From Ectothiorhodospiraceae bacterium (lineage in GTDB: Bacteria > Pseudomonadota > Gammaproteobacteria > Nitrococcales > Aquisalimonadaceae), in the NCBI GenBank assembly GCA_020831845.1, contig JAFIFV010000129.1, forward strand, positions 1 through 64,000: a stretch of 64,000 bases of DNA, given 5' to 3'. The notes under the pieces were generated by a model that worked only from the letters and a program-made list of their open reading frames with translations, did not search any database and had not been told where the DNA came from. A program made the translations under genes and the position numbers. Below, one piece after another: positions 43,822 to 53,462 of the stretch (position 1 is its first letter; every line of letters begins with the position of its first letter).

Positions 43822-44859
43822 TTAGCGCGCGGCCGTTGCGACGGCCGGCGGCAAGGGACGCAGCGTATGATAGAGCGTGATCACACTCAACAGCAGTAGC
43901 GCCGCCCCACCATTGTGGGCCACCGCCACCGACAGCGGCAGGCTGAGCAGGACGTTGGCAATACCCAGCATCCATTGCACCACCAGCAGCGCGGCCATGG
44001 CCGCAGCCGCTCGGGACGCCAACGAGGACGCCGTCTGTCGCCAGACCGCGATCGCCAGCCCAATCACCCCCAGCGCAACGATCACCGCACCGACGCGATG
44101 CACGAAATGAATGGCCACCCGTGCCGGGTGATCCAGCACGCCGAACTCGTAGTCCACACCGAGACCGTGCCAGAGCACAAAGGCGTCCGAGTAATCCGCT
44201 TTGTCGGGCATCAACTGGCCATAGCAGGTGGGGAAATCCGTACAGGCGAGCGCCGCGTAGTTGGTGCTCACCCAGCCGCCCAGCGCGATCTGGACGACCA
44301 CCAGCGCCATCACGAAGAGCGCCCAGGGGCGGAGCCCGTCCGCTGCCGGCCCTGGCGCCGAGGACGGCCTGAGCAGCCTCCCCTGGCGCAGCGTGAGCCA
44401 CCATAGCAGCGAGATGGTTGTCATCCCGCCCAGCAGATGCATGGTTACCACCAGGGGCTTCAACTGCCAGGTCACAGTCCACATGCCCAGTATCGATTGG
44501 GCGACGATCAGCAATCCAAGAAACAGCGGCAGCGCCAGCGGCTGGGCGGGATCGCGCCGGTTGCGCACCGCCATCACCGCTATCGCGAACACGAGCAGGC
44601 CAAGGGCTCCCGCAGCATAGCGGTGGATCATTTCCTTCCAGGCCTTGCCGATATGCACTGGCCGTTCGGGGTAGGCCTCGTTGGCGGCCGCAATCGCCTC
44701 TTCGGTTTGGGGCACACCCAGAAGCATGCCATAGCAGCCGGGCCAGTCCGGGCATCCGAGGCCCGCATCCTCCAGTCGGACCCAGGCACCCAGCAATATC
44801 ACCAGGAAGGTCAGTAGAACACTGGCCAGGGACAAACGAAAAAACCGCCGAGTGGTCAT
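43822..44859 (-). CDS. ctaA: Heme A synthase (COX15/CtaA family)
   Basis: A 345-residue membrane enzyme that oxidises the heme O methyl group to a formyl, giving heme A. It has about eight helices. Candidate heme-ligand histidines are in EMIHRYAAGALG, TMHLLGGMTT, LWHGLGV and IHFVHRVGA. CysPro-type loop CPDWPGCYG and CTDFPTCYG each carry a Cys pair, as in COX15 proteins. Lies between the SCO-like gene and ctaB on the same strand. Confidence 0.95.
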   Translation of the reverse strand: MTTRRFFRLSLASVLLTFLVILLGAWVRLEDAGLGCPDWPGCYGMLLGVPQTEEAIAAANEAYPERPVHIGKAWKEMIHRYAAGALGLLVFAIAVMAVRNRRDPAQPLALPLFLGLLIVAQSILGMWTVTWQLKPLVVTMHLLGGMTTISLLWWLTLRQGRLLRPSSAPGPAADGLRPWALFVMALVVVQIALGGWVSTNYAALACTDFPTCYGQLMPDKADYSDAFVLWHGLGVDYEFGVLDHPARVAIHFVHRVGAVIVALGVIGLAIAVWRQTASSLASRAAAAMAALLVVQWMLGIANVLLSLPLSVAVAHNGGAALLLLSVITLYHTLRPLPPAVATAAR

Positions 44860-44933
44860 GTATCAGCCCTTGATCGCGTAGTTCAGGGAACGGGAGCCGG
44901 CCACGGTGCCCACCACGACCGGTGCTGAGCAGA

Positions 44934-45548
44934 TCAGGCGTCGTCCGACAGGCCCTGCAGACGCTCCAGATCGATATTCGACAGTCGGATCAGATGCTTG
45001 AGGTCTTCGAGCACGCCACGCGCCTGCATCGGTTCCGGATAATGCATCATGCGATAGCCGCGGGTATCCAGAACCGACACCTGGCGCTCGCCAACCGACC
45101 CGGGAGCTCCGTCCGGCAGCAGTTCGCCGGTACGCCAGTAGACGCGCAGGTCGGGATGCTCGCGCAGGAGGGACACGTCCGGCCCGCTACTCCCTTCCGG
45201 CAGCACAAGCACGCGCTGGGTACGATCGGTGCGCTGGGCCAGCGCCAGCCGTATCTGGCGGGTCTCCGACAGGCGGGCGCTGCACTCGTCCCCGCAAGCG
45301 CCATTCTCCTGGATCAGCAGCGTCCATTTGCCGCGCAGGGCAGACACGGGAACAGGCTCCCCGTTGCCGTCGACCAGGACCGGCTGCAACTGGTGCGGTG
45401 GCTGGACGAGATCCCCGTAGTTACCGGTGGAAGTCGGCGTCCAGCCGGTGAAGAACAACGTCCAGGCGATGCTCGCGGGGACGAAGAACACGGCCAGTAC
45501 CAGGATCAACTGGAGGCGGCCACGGGTACGTTGCTTTGTATCAGTCAT
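44934..45548 (-). CDS. Membrane-anchored SCO-like oxidase assembly protein
   Basis: A 204-residue protein with one N-terminal membrane helix (about 13-33) and a thioredoxin-like domain. ALRGKWTLLIQENGACGDEC corresponds to the SCO copper site, with Cys84 and Cys88 as a CxxxC pair. The downstream His of true SCO proteins is not obvious. By position it corresponds to the protein encoded between SURF1 and CtaA in Pseudomonas. A role in copper or thiol handling for CuA assembly is inferred. It overlaps the SURF1 gene by 8 bp. Confidence 0.78.
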   Translation of the reverse strand: MTDTKQRTRGRLQLILVLAVFFVPASIAWTLFFTGWTPTSTGNYGDLVQPPHQLQPVLVDGNGEPVPVSALRGKWTLLIQENGACGDECSARLSETRQIRLALAQRTDRTQRVLVLPEGSSGPDVSLLREHPDLRVYWRTGELLPDGAPGSVGERQVSVLDTRGYRMMHYPEPMQARGVLEDLKHLIRLSNIDLERLQGLSDDA

Positions 45549-46290
45549 GCTGCTCTCTGCGCACGCGCTTGATGTTGACTGCCAGGTAGATGATCAGCAG
45601 CGCCGCGGCCAGGGCGAACCACTGGACCGCGTAGCCGCGGTTGCGTTCGGGACCGAAACCGGTGGGATGCTGCGGCCGCCACTCACGGACGTAGCCGCCG
45701 GGCAAGGCACTGTCCATGCGGAGGACCACCGGCAACAACTGGTAGCCCAGATGACTTTCCAGGGCGGCATAATCGATGTATTGGATACGCAGCGGCCAAC
45801 CTTGTTCCCCGTCCGCCATGCCGCCCAGCCGTATGCCGGTGGGCGGCCCCTGGTCAAGATGGCCACGCAGCTCGGTGAGCTGCGCTGCCACTGTCACCGG
45901 TGGCAGTCGGTCCCTGGAATCGCCCAGCGGTACCCAGCCACGATCCACCAACACCGCCTCGTCCCGCCCTTCCAGACGCATCGGGGTCAGCACGTGATAC
46001 CCGACTGTCCGCTGGTGCGTCTGGTTGTCCAGCAAGAACTGCCGGCGGTCATCGAATTCGCCGTGCGCAACCGCCCGCCTGTACCAGTGCTCGTCGGCAT
46101 CCACCGTATCCCGGTTCAGGTCCAGCGCCGGCGCCTGCTCCATCGCATCGTAGGCCGCCAGAATGCCTTCCTTCTGCTCGGCCCGGTCCAGTTGCCAGAA
46201 TCCCAGCGACAACAGCACCGGGAACAGCAGCACGGTGGCCAGGGTGGGCACCAGGCCGGCCCGGAAGCGAAAACCGACAACCTGGATCAT
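45541..46290 (-). CDS. SURF1 family cytochrome oxidase biogenesis protein
   Basis: A 249-residue protein with two membrane helices, near each end (about 10-30 and 220-240), enclosing a large periplasmic domain. Typical phrases are LGFWQLDRAEQKEGILAAYD, VLVDRGWVPLG and NRGYAVQWFALAAALLIIYL. SURF1 helps place heme A in subunit I. The ATG at 46290 was chosen because the first helix starts right after; the frame is open 21 codons more upstream. Confidence 0.93.
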   Translation of the reverse strand: MIQVVGFRFRAGLVPTLATVLLFPVLLSLGFWQLDRAEQKEGILAAYDAMEQAPALDLNRDTVDADEHWYRRAVAHGEFDDRRQFLLDNQTHQRTVGYHVLTPMRLEGRDEAVLVDRGWVPLGDSRDRLPPVTVAAQLTELRGHLDQGPPTGIRLGGMADGEQGWPLRIQYIDYAALESHLGYQLLPVVLRMDSALPGGYVREWRPQHPTGFGPERNRGYAVQWFALAAALLIIYLAVNIKRVRREQHD

Positions 46291-46365
46291 TCGGCTATCC
46301 GCTGTGACATGAGGTTGGGGGGCGTTATACTGCGCAATTCGCCTCCCAGCCAAGCGTGTTCACCC

Positions 46366-46584
46366 ATGACCATTGCCATCAAAGCTGTTGTCGTGCTCGT
46401 GCTGTTTGCCATCATTGCCAGCCTGGCTTCGGGGGCTGTGTACCTGATTCGCGACCGGAGCAACTCCCGTCGCGTTGTCCGCGCCCTGACGCTGCGCGTC
46501 GCACTCTCCGTCACCCTGTTCCTGGCTTTGGTGGTGCTGGTAGCGACTGGCGTCCTCGAACCCAACACACCGTTCCGCCATTAG
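46366..46584 (+). CDS. DUF2909 twin-transmembrane protein
   Basis: A 72-residue protein with two membrane helices (about 3-27 and 44-64) separated by a basic loop (IRDRSNSRRVVRALTLR). It fits the DUF2909 family that accompanies oxidase clusters in gammaproteobacteria. It is encoded on the strand opposite to its neighbours, between the SURF1 and subunit III genes. Function is unknown; a role in oxidase assembly is suggested only by position. Confidence 0.85.
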   Translation: MTIAIKAVVVLVLFAIIASLASGAVYLIRDRSNSRRVVRALTLRVALSVTLFLALVVLVATGVLEPNTPFRH

Positions 46585-46710
46585 AGCCTCAGACGGCGGC
46601 ACCTGCAGGGATCAGACACGAAGCCGCCGGACGCTGTCGCGGCTGACCGCCACTCACGCCCGGCGTTTCTGGAAGAGGACGGAGGCCGCCAGGGCCCCCA
46701 CCTCACGCTA

Positions 46711-47571
46711 TCAGATCAGGTAGACGAAGACGAACAGACCCAGCCAGACCACGTCCACGAAGTGCCAGTACCACGCCGCCGCTTCGAAACCGAAATGATC
46801 ATCAGCCGTGAAATGCCCCTTGATCACGCGGATCAGCATCACCAGCAGGGCAACAGCGCCCAGTGTCACATGCAGGCCGTGGAAGCCGGTCAGCATGAAG
46901 AACGTGGAACCGTAGATGCCGGTATCCAGACGCAGGTTCAGATCCTGATAGGCGTGCACGTACTCGTACGACTGCACGCACATGAAGATGAAGCCCAGCA
47001 GAACGGTCGCGGCCAGACCTGCGATGACCTTGTTCCGGTGGTTCTCCTTCATTGCGTGATGCGCGTAGGTCAGCGTCACCCCGGAGGTCAGCAGGATAAG
47101 CGTGTTGATGGTGGGCAGCCACAACGGCCCCATGGCCTGGTAATCCAGATCCAGGAACCCGGGCCCGGCGGTGGGCCAGGACAGCGCAACCGAATCCCAC
47201 AGATACCGTGCGGTGGCCGGATCATCGCCCCCAAGCCAGGGAATCGAGAACACGCGGGCGTAGAACAACGCGCCGAAGAAGGCGCCGAAGAACATCACCT
47301 CAGAGAAGATGAACCACGCCATGCCCTGACGGAAAGAGGCGTCCACCTGGGTGTTGTACTTGCCGGCGACGCTTTCGTTGACCACGTCACGGAACCACAT
47401 GACGGTCATGATCAGCGTGATGATGGCCCCCACCACCATCAGCGGCATGCCCCAGGAGCCCCCGTTCAGATAGAGCGAGAATCCCGCGGCCAACAACACC
47501 ATCCCCGGTATGCCGAACACCGGCCAGCGGCTGTCATGCGGTACGTAGTAGGCGCCTTGTGCTTGACTCAT
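46711..47571 (-). CDS. ctaE: Cytochrome c oxidase subunit III
   Basis: A 286-residue subunit III with seven predicted helices. Typical parts are YYVPHDSRWPVFG, FIFSEVMFFGAFFGALFYAR (with the conserved helix III Glu), and the closing AAAWYWHFVDVVWLGLFVFV. It stabilises subunit I and proton uptake. It lies 23 nt after ctaG. The ATG start is at the usual position. Confidence 0.97.
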   Translation of the reverse strand: MSQAQGAYYVPHDSRWPVFGIPGMVLLAAGFSLYLNGGSWGMPLMVVGAIITLIMTVMWFRDVVNESVAGKYNTQVDASFRQGMAWFIFSEVMFFGAFFGALFYARVFSIPWLGGDDPATARYLWDSVALSWPTAGPGFLDLDYQAMGPLWLPTINTLILLTSGVTLTYAHHAMKENHRNKVIAGLAATVLLGFIFMCVQSYEYVHAYQDLNLRLDTGIYGSTFFMLTGFHGLHVTLGAVALLVMLIRVIKGHFTADDHFGFEAAAWYWHFVDVVWLGLFVFVYLI

Positions 47572-47594
47572 TTGTTGTTCCTCATTTCAGCCTG

Positions 47595-48182
47595 TCACCG
47601 TGCCCCTGCGTGCAGGCCGGCTGCGTCCTCATCAAATTCCGGTTCGTCTCCGGCACCCAGATCGAACAGCGTGTAGGAGAGCGTCAACGTGGTGGTACGC
47701 TCCGGCAACGCCGGGTCCACATAGAACGTTACCGGCATCTTGCGCGTCTCGCCGGCAGCGAACGACTGCTCGGTGAAACAGAAGCATTCCGTCTTGTGGA
47801 AGTGCCGTCCGGCGGCACCCGGCGCGACACTGGGGATGATCTGCGTCACCGAACTGCTGGACTGCTGGTTCTCGATCTCGAAATACGCCGTATACAGACG
47901 CCCCGGCTGGACTTCCATCCGGGATTCGGCGGCACGGAATGACCAGGGGTGGCTCTGGTTCACGGTGGAGACGAATTCCACGGTCACCTTGCGGTCCGTG
48001 TTGGCCTCGCCAACGGGGCCCGTGGAGGCTTCCGTGGAAACGAAGCCGTTGAAGCCCGTCACCTCGCAGAACACCTGGTACAACGGCACCATGACGAAAC
48101 CGAAGGCGAACATCCCCGCCACAAGCAGGACCAGCTTGCTGACGGTCTTCGTATGATTCGGTCGAGCTGGCTGTTCATTCAT
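47595..48182 (-). CDS. ctaG: Cytochrome c oxidase assembly protein CtaG (Cox11)
   Basis: A 195-residue protein with one N-terminal membrane helix (about 15-37, ending at PLYQVFCEVTGFNG) and a periplasmic immunoglobulin-like domain. The copper-binding motif is CFC in HKTECFCFTEQ (about 120-130). It delivers copper to the CuB site of subunit I. Start codon overlaps the stop of the small upstream gene (ATGA). Confidence 0.96.
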   Translation of the reverse strand: MNEQPARPNHTKTVSKLVLLVAGMFAFGFVMVPLYQVFCEVTGFNGFVSTEASTGPVGEANTDRKVTVEFVSTVNQSHPWSFRAAESRMEVQPGRLYTAYFEIENQQSSSSVTQIIPSVAPGAAGRHFHKTECFCFTEQSFAAGETRKMPVTFYVDPALPERTTTLTLSYTLFDLGAGDEPEFDEDAAGLHAGAR

Positions 48183-48301
48183 ATCGCTTGCATCACGATA
48201 AACGTTGCATAAAGCCCGAAGGCGATCAGACCCAGAACGACGGCGGTAATGATCACCCGCCGTCGCCGGGCACGATGCGCGTCACGCCCGTTGTCTGCCA
48301 A
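48179..48301 (-). CDS. 40-residue single-helix membrane protein in the cox operon
   Basis: This gene is easily missed: it starts with TTG at 48301, with GGAGG 4 nt before it, and ends in an ATGA overlap with ctaG. The product is a basic N-terminus (DNGRDAHRARRRR) followed by one membrane helix (VIITAVVLGLIAFGLYATFI). Similar tiny proteins sit between subunit I and ctaG in other gammaproteobacteria; assembly or stability of the oxidase is a guess from position. Confidence 0.75.
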   Translation of the reverse strand: MADNGRDAHRARRRRVIITAVVLGLIAFGLYATFIVMQAI

Positions 48302-48310
48302 GTTGCCTCC

Positions 48311-49894
48311 TTACTTGACCACAGGCGGTGTTTCGAAGGTGTGGTACGGCGCCGGCGACGGCAGCGTCCACTCCAGCCCCTTGGCACCTTCCCAGACCTG
48401 GTCGGATGCTTTCTCGCCACCACGCACGCACTTGATGATCACCCACAGGAAGATCAACTGCGAGAGGCCGAACGCGAAACCGCCGATGGACGAGATCATG
48501 TTGAACTCGGCGAATTGCAGGGCATAGTCGGGAATGCGGCGAGGCATGCCGGCCAGCCCCAGGAAGTGCTGCGGGAAGAACAGCACGTTCACGGAAACCA
48601 TCGACAGCCAGAAATGCCATTTGCCCAGGCGCTCGTCATACATGTGGCCCGTCCACTTGGGCAGCCAGTAGTAGACGCCGGCCATGATCGAGAAGATCGC
48701 GCCGGAGACGAGCACATAGTGGAAGTGGGCCACCACGAAGTAGGTGTCATGGTATTGCAGGTCCACCGGAGCCAGCGCCAGCATCACCCCGGACAAGCCG
48801 CCGATTGTGAACAGAATGACGAACGCGATAGCGAACAGCATCGGCGTCTCGAAGGTCATCGACCCCTGCCACATCGTGGCCATCCAGTTGAAGATCTTCA
48901 CGCCCGTGGGCACTGCCACCAGCATCGTGGCGTACATGAAGAACAACTGCCCTGCCAACGGCATGCCCACCGAGAACATGTGGTGGCCCCAGACGATGAA
49001 GCTGAGAAAGGCAATCGAGGCCGTGGCATAGACCATGGAGCTGTACCCGAACAGCGGCTTGCGGGCGAAGGTCGGGATAATGGCCGACACGATGCCGAAA
49101 GCCGGCAGGATCAGGATGTACACCTCGGGATGCCCGAAGAACCAGAAGATGTGCTGGAACATCACCGGGTCGCCGCCGCCGGCAGCGCTGAAGAAGCTGG
49201 TGCCGAAGTACTGGTCGGTGAGCAGCATGGTCACGGCGCCAGCGAGCACCGGCATCACGGCCACGATCAGGAAGGCGGTGATCAGCCAGGCCCAGACGAA
49301 CAGCGGCATTTTCATCAGGGTCATGCCCGGCGCGCGCATGTTCAGGATGGTGGCAACGATGTTGATCGAGCCCATGATGGAGCTGATACCCAGCACGTGC
49401 ACCGCAAAGATCAGAAACGGAAACGCGTCGCCCAGCTGCAACACCAGCGGCGGATACATGGTCCAGCCGCCTGCGGGGCCGCCGCCAGGCATGAACAGCG
49501 TCAGCAGCAGCAGCACGAAACCGGCGGGCAGCAACCAGAACGCCCAGTTATTGACTCGCGGCAACGCCATGTCGGGAGCGCCGATCTGCACCGGGATCAG
49601 CCAGTTGGCAAGACCGGTAAACGCCGGCATCACGGCGCCGAAAATCATCACCAGGGCGTGCATGGTGGTCATCTGGTTGAAGAAGTGCGGATCAACCAGG
49701 TTCAGGCCGGGCTGGAACAGCTCGGCGCGGATGACCATGGCCATGGCGCCGCCGACGAAGAACATGATCAGGGCGAAGACCATGTAGAGGACACCCAGGT
49801 CCTTGTGGTTGGTCGTGAACAGCCAGCGGGTCATCCCCTTCGGCGGTGCGTGATCGTGATGATCGTGGTGAGCGTCGTGGGTGGTGGAACTCAT
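48311..49894 (-). CDS. ctaD: Cytochrome c oxidase subunit I
   Basis: A 527-residue heme-copper oxidase subunit I with about twelve helices. Ligand regions are present: TTMHALVMIFGAVMP (low-spin heme His), WFFGHPEVYILILP (CuB His and the cross-linked Tyr), WGHHMFSVGM (two CuB His) and HDTYFVVAHFHYVL (heme His pair). Residues NNWAFWLLP-type loops give the D-channel region, so a type A (aa3) oxidase is likely. Lies between ctaC and the 40-residue protein. Confidence 0.98.
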   Translation of the reverse strand: MSSTTHDAHHDHHDHAPPKGMTRWLFTTNHKDLGVLYMVFALIMFFVGGAMAMVIRAELFQPGLNLVDPHFFNQMTTMHALVMIFGAVMPAFTGLANWLIPVQIGAPDMALPRVNNWAFWLLPAGFVLLLLTLFMPGGGPAGGWTMYPPLVLQLGDAFPFLIFAVHVLGISSIMGSINIVATILNMRAPGMTLMKMPLFVWAWLITAFLIVAVMPVLAGAVTMLLTDQYFGTSFFSAAGGGDPVMFQHIFWFFGHPEVYILILPAFGIVSAIIPTFARKPLFGYSSMVYATASIAFLSFIVWGHHMFSVGMPLAGQLFFMYATMLVAVPTGVKIFNWMATMWQGSMTFETPMLFAIAFVILFTIGGLSGVMLALAPVDLQYHDTYFVVAHFHYVLVSGAIFSIMAGVYYWLPKWTGHMYDERLGKWHFWLSMVSVNVLFFPQHFLGLAGMPRRIPDYALQFAEFNMISSIGGFAFGLSQLIFLWVIIKCVRGGEKASDQVWEGAKGLEWTLPSPAPYHTFETPPVVK

Positions 49895-49931
49895 TGACGT
49901 CTACCTCTCGACAGAGATTCTTCTGTAACTG

Positions 49932-51131
49932 TTAACGCGCAGCCCGGATGTCCGCCGGCTGGACTTCTTCCCCGGAATCATTGCCCCAGGCGTTCATGAT
50001 GTAGGTCACCACGCCGGCGATCTCTTCATCGTTGAGCCGGTTGCCGAAGGCCTGCATGGCGGTGCCCGAGACGCCGTTGATGATCACGTCCTTGACCCAC
50101 TCACGATCCTCGATGACCTGGTCGTTGCCGGCCAGTGCCGGGAAGGTGGCCATGCCCTGGCCTTCCGCCTGATGGCAGGCCAGGCACTGGTTGCCGTAAA
50201 CCCGCTCGCCAACGGACATCAGCTCGTCCATCGACATGTCTTCCTGTTCGGCGACCTCGCCGTTGTCCTCGTCGGCAACTTCGGCGGTCTCTTCCGCCTC
50301 GCCGTTACCATTGACCTGCTCGTCCACCCAGGCCTCGTAGTCGTCCTGCTCCAGCGCCACGACCACGATGGGCATGAAGCCATGGTCACGACCGCACAGC
50401 TCGGCGCACTGGCCACGGTAGACGCCCGGCTCGCGGATCTCAGCCCAGGCTTCATTGATGAAGCCGGGAATGGCGTCCTTCTTCCAGCCCAGCTCGGGCA
50501 CCCACCAGGCGTGGATCACGTCGTTGGCGGTCAGCAGGAAGCGAATGCGGGTGTTCACCGGAACAACCAGCGGGTTGTCGACATTGAGCAGGTAGTGCTC
50601 CACGTCCTGCGGGCGGATCTCGGGGTTCCGCTGGCGGGCGCGGTCGCTATCCCGGTCCAGACGGCTGAAGAAGCTGATGTCCTCGTCCAGGTACTCGTAT
50701 TCCCACATCCACTGGTAGCCGGTGACCTTGACCGTCATGTCATAGTCAGAGGTGTCGTCGATCTTGACCATGGTCTGGGTGGCGGGGATGGCAATGAACA
50801 GCAGGATCAGGAAGGGGATAACCGTCCAGATGATCTCGACAGTGGTGCTGTGATGCCACTGGGCGGGCACCGCGCCCACCGACTTGCGGAATTTCCAGAC
50901 CGAATAGAAGACGCCGAAGAAGACGATCAGACCGATGATACAGACGATCCAGAACACGAGCATGTGCAGGTTGTAGACCTGCTCGCTCAGCGAGGTAACC
51001 CCCTGGGGCAGGTTGAGCGCCCACGGCCGCCGCCACTCGGATTCCGGCACGGCAAGGGCCGATGCGGCAAATAGTAGCAGGCCCGCTCCGCCCACCGCGG
51101 ACAGGGCTCTTGTCAGCATCTTCAGGTTCAT
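49932..51131 (-). CDS. ctaC: Cytochrome c oxidase subunit II with fused cytochrome c domain
   Basis: A 399-residue subunit II. After a signal sequence (about 1-27) come two membrane helices (56-78 and 100-120) and a cupredoxin domain with the CuA ligands His207, Cys242, Glu244, Cys246, His250 and Met253. An acidic linker (272-300) leads to a C-terminal class I cytochrome c with CLACH (316-320) and probable axial Met359. This caa3-type fusion lets the subunit pass electrons directly to CuA. First of the structural oxidase genes; GGGAGAG precedes the ATG. Confidence 0.97.
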   Translation of the reverse strand: MNLKMLTRALSAVGGAGLLLFAASALAVPESEWRRPWALNLPQGVTSLSEQVYNLHMLVFWIVCIIGLIVFFGVFYSVWKFRKSVGAVPAQWHHSTTVEIIWTVIPFLILLFIAIPATQTMVKIDDTSDYDMTVKVTGYQWMWEYEYLDEDISFFSRLDRDSDRARQRNPEIRPQDVEHYLLNVDNPLVVPVNTRIRFLLTANDVIHAWWVPELGWKKDAIPGFINEAWAEIREPGVYRGQCAELCGRDHGFMPIVVVALEQDDYEAWVDEQVNGNGEAEETAEVADEDNGEVAEQEDMSMDELMSVGERVYGNQCLACHQAEGQGMATFPALAGNDQVIEDREWVKDVIINGVSGTAMQAFGNRLNDEEIAGVVTYIMNAWGNDSGEEVQPADIRAAR

Positions 51132-51179
51132 TCCACGCTCTCTCCCAACTGAGATTGGCGGCTAGTATCAGAATCTTGG

Positions 51180-51680
51180 TTACTTGTTGCCGTCTACGCC
51201 GCCGCGGCCCATGGGCCCAATACAGCGCGTCAGTTCCGCGGCCAGACTGGCCCGCTCCTGGTCGGTCAGAAACGCGCCAAGCTCGATCTCGGCGTTTCCC
51301 GAACGGATGGTCAGTTGCGTGGGATACCAGCGATGAACCGGATCCCGCAGACAGACTTCCGACCATGCGCGCTCGAACGTCCATCGCCGCTCGGGCACCT
51401 TGAAGCCTTTTTCGATCGTCACCGCGCTGGCGTCGATCCGCACCACCTCGCGGTAACGGCCGCGTCGCGCAGAAACATACAGCGCCGCACCCAGCGCAAT
51501 CACTTCCAGCCCTGCGAAAGGCAGAATCGGCCAGAAACCGGCCGCCGCAAACACCAGCGCAATACCCAGGCAGGCGACGCTCAGAGCCACGAACACCCAG
51601 ACCGTGGTGCGCCAGTAGACACCGATATTGGGCTTCAGAACGAAACACCGTCCAGCCTGATCATCGATGGTCGTCGCCAT
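51180..51680 (-). CDS. DUF2244 membrane protein
   Basis: A 166-residue protein with two adjacent membrane helices (about 28-68) and a C-terminal soluble part matching DUF2244 (KGFKVPERRWTFERAWSEV, LTIRSGNAEIELGAFLTDQE). Family function is unknown, but it often stands beside oxidase genes. It lies 48 nt upstream of ctaC on the same strand and may lead the operon. A TTG two codons upstream is a weaker alternative to the ATG at 51680. Confidence 0.85.
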   Translation of the reverse strand: MATTIDDQAGRCFVLKPNIGVYWRTTVWVFVALSVACLGIALVFAAAGFWPILPFAGLEVIALGAALYVSARRGRYREVVRIDASAVTIEKGFKVPERRWTFERAWSEVCLRDPVHRWYPTQLTIRSGNAEIELGAFLTDQERASLAAELTRCIGPMGRGGVDGNK

Positions 51681-51890
51681 GGCCAAACCTCACACCTCGC
51701 CCGCCGGGCCGGGTGGGACAGTCGGGCGGGGCACAGGGCCGGCGGCTAATTCTAGAGGAGAACGGTGCCAGAGAAAACCCTTGCAGAGGGCGACATGGCT
51801 TGCGAAACGGCCGATCAGCGACTTAGGGAAGCCGCCTGCCCGGCCGGGCAGGAACGCCCCGGCGTCGGAAAACCGGGAACTATTCCCGAT

Positions 51891-52580
<690 letters not shown>

Positions 52581-53441
52581 CTAGCCCTTCACCCGTCGAC
52601 GGAAATCATCCAGCGACACGCTCACCGCGCCAGTGGGGTCCCGGCGCTGCGGCAAGCGATCGCTGGCCCAGGCATGGCCATACAACACCTCCCAGGTGGC
52701 GGGAAGCCGGCCGTCCCTCTGCCGGTAGGCCTGATAGTGCTCGGACAGACCGGGCCAGGGCTCCAGCAGTACAGCACCCTGGCCGTACAGCAAGCCGCCG
52801 GAGGTTGCCCACAGGTCGGCCAGGAGGTCGCCAATACTGCCGTAGGTAAGCGTGAACAATTCCATGTCCATCACCGGATCGGCGAACCCCGCCCCGACCA
52901 TCGCATCACCGATGTCATGCATGTCGGTGAAGCTGCGCAGCGACCGCGCTGCCCCCTCGTGCCAGCAGGCGCGAAGCTCCCGCAGGGTATCCGGCCCCAG
53001 CGTGGAGAACAGCAGCAGCCCGCCCGGACGCAGCACGCGGTGAAATTCGTCCAACAAGCGTGGCAGATCGTCGGACCATTGCAGTGTGGCGCTGGAGAAC
53101 AGCAGGTCCACGCTGTCATCCGGCACCGGCAGTTGCCCCGCATCGGCCAGCACCGCGGGGATCGGCCGACGCCAGCTACCTCGCGTGCGCGTGCGCTCCA
53201 GCATGCGCGACGAGAGGTCCACCGCCACGACCCGCGCCTTGCGATAGTGCCCCCGTAGCGCGATTGTGGAGGCGCCCGTTCCGGCGCCGACATCCAGAAC
53301 CAGTTCAGGCTGCAGACGCATCAGCTCCAGCCGTTCCAGCAGCCGTACGCCCACTTCGCGGTCCAGCACGGCAGCGACTTCGTAATCATCGACCACCTGG
53401 TCGAATGCCAGGGCAATGGCCGCTCGCTCTCGGTCACGCAT
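52581..53441 (-). CDS. bioC: Malonyl-ACP O-methyltransferase BioC
   Basis: A 286-residue SAM methyltransferase that methylates malonyl-ACP so that fatty acid synthesis can build the pimelate chain. SAM motif is LVLDVGAGTGAST, followed by VVAVDLSSRMLE and LPVPDDSVDLLFSSATLQW. A GTG four codons upstream (53453) is an alternative start with GGAG very close. No bioH or other pimeloyl-ester hydrolase gene is in the window. Confidence 0.94.
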   Translation of the reverse strand: MRDRERAAIALAFDQVVDDYEVAAVLDREVGVRLLERLELMRLQPELVLDVGAGTGASTIALRGHYRKARVVAVDLSSRMLERTRTRGSWRRPIPAVLADAGQLPVPDDSVDLLFSSATLQWSDDLPRLLDEFHRVLRPGGLLLFSTLGPDTLRELRACWHEGAARSLRSFTDMHDIGDAMVGAGFADPVMDMELFTLTYGSIGDLLADLWATSGGLLYGQGAVLLEPWPGLSEHYQAYRQRDGRLPATWEVLYGHAWASDRLPQRRDPTGAVSVSLDDFRRRVKG

Positions 53442-53462
53442 GGCGCTGCCCACACTCCTCTC

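Noticed and set aside
48188-49897. 569-codon plus-strand frame opposite ctaD
   Set aside because: His/Gln/Arg-rich antisense of a certain oxidase subunit I gene.
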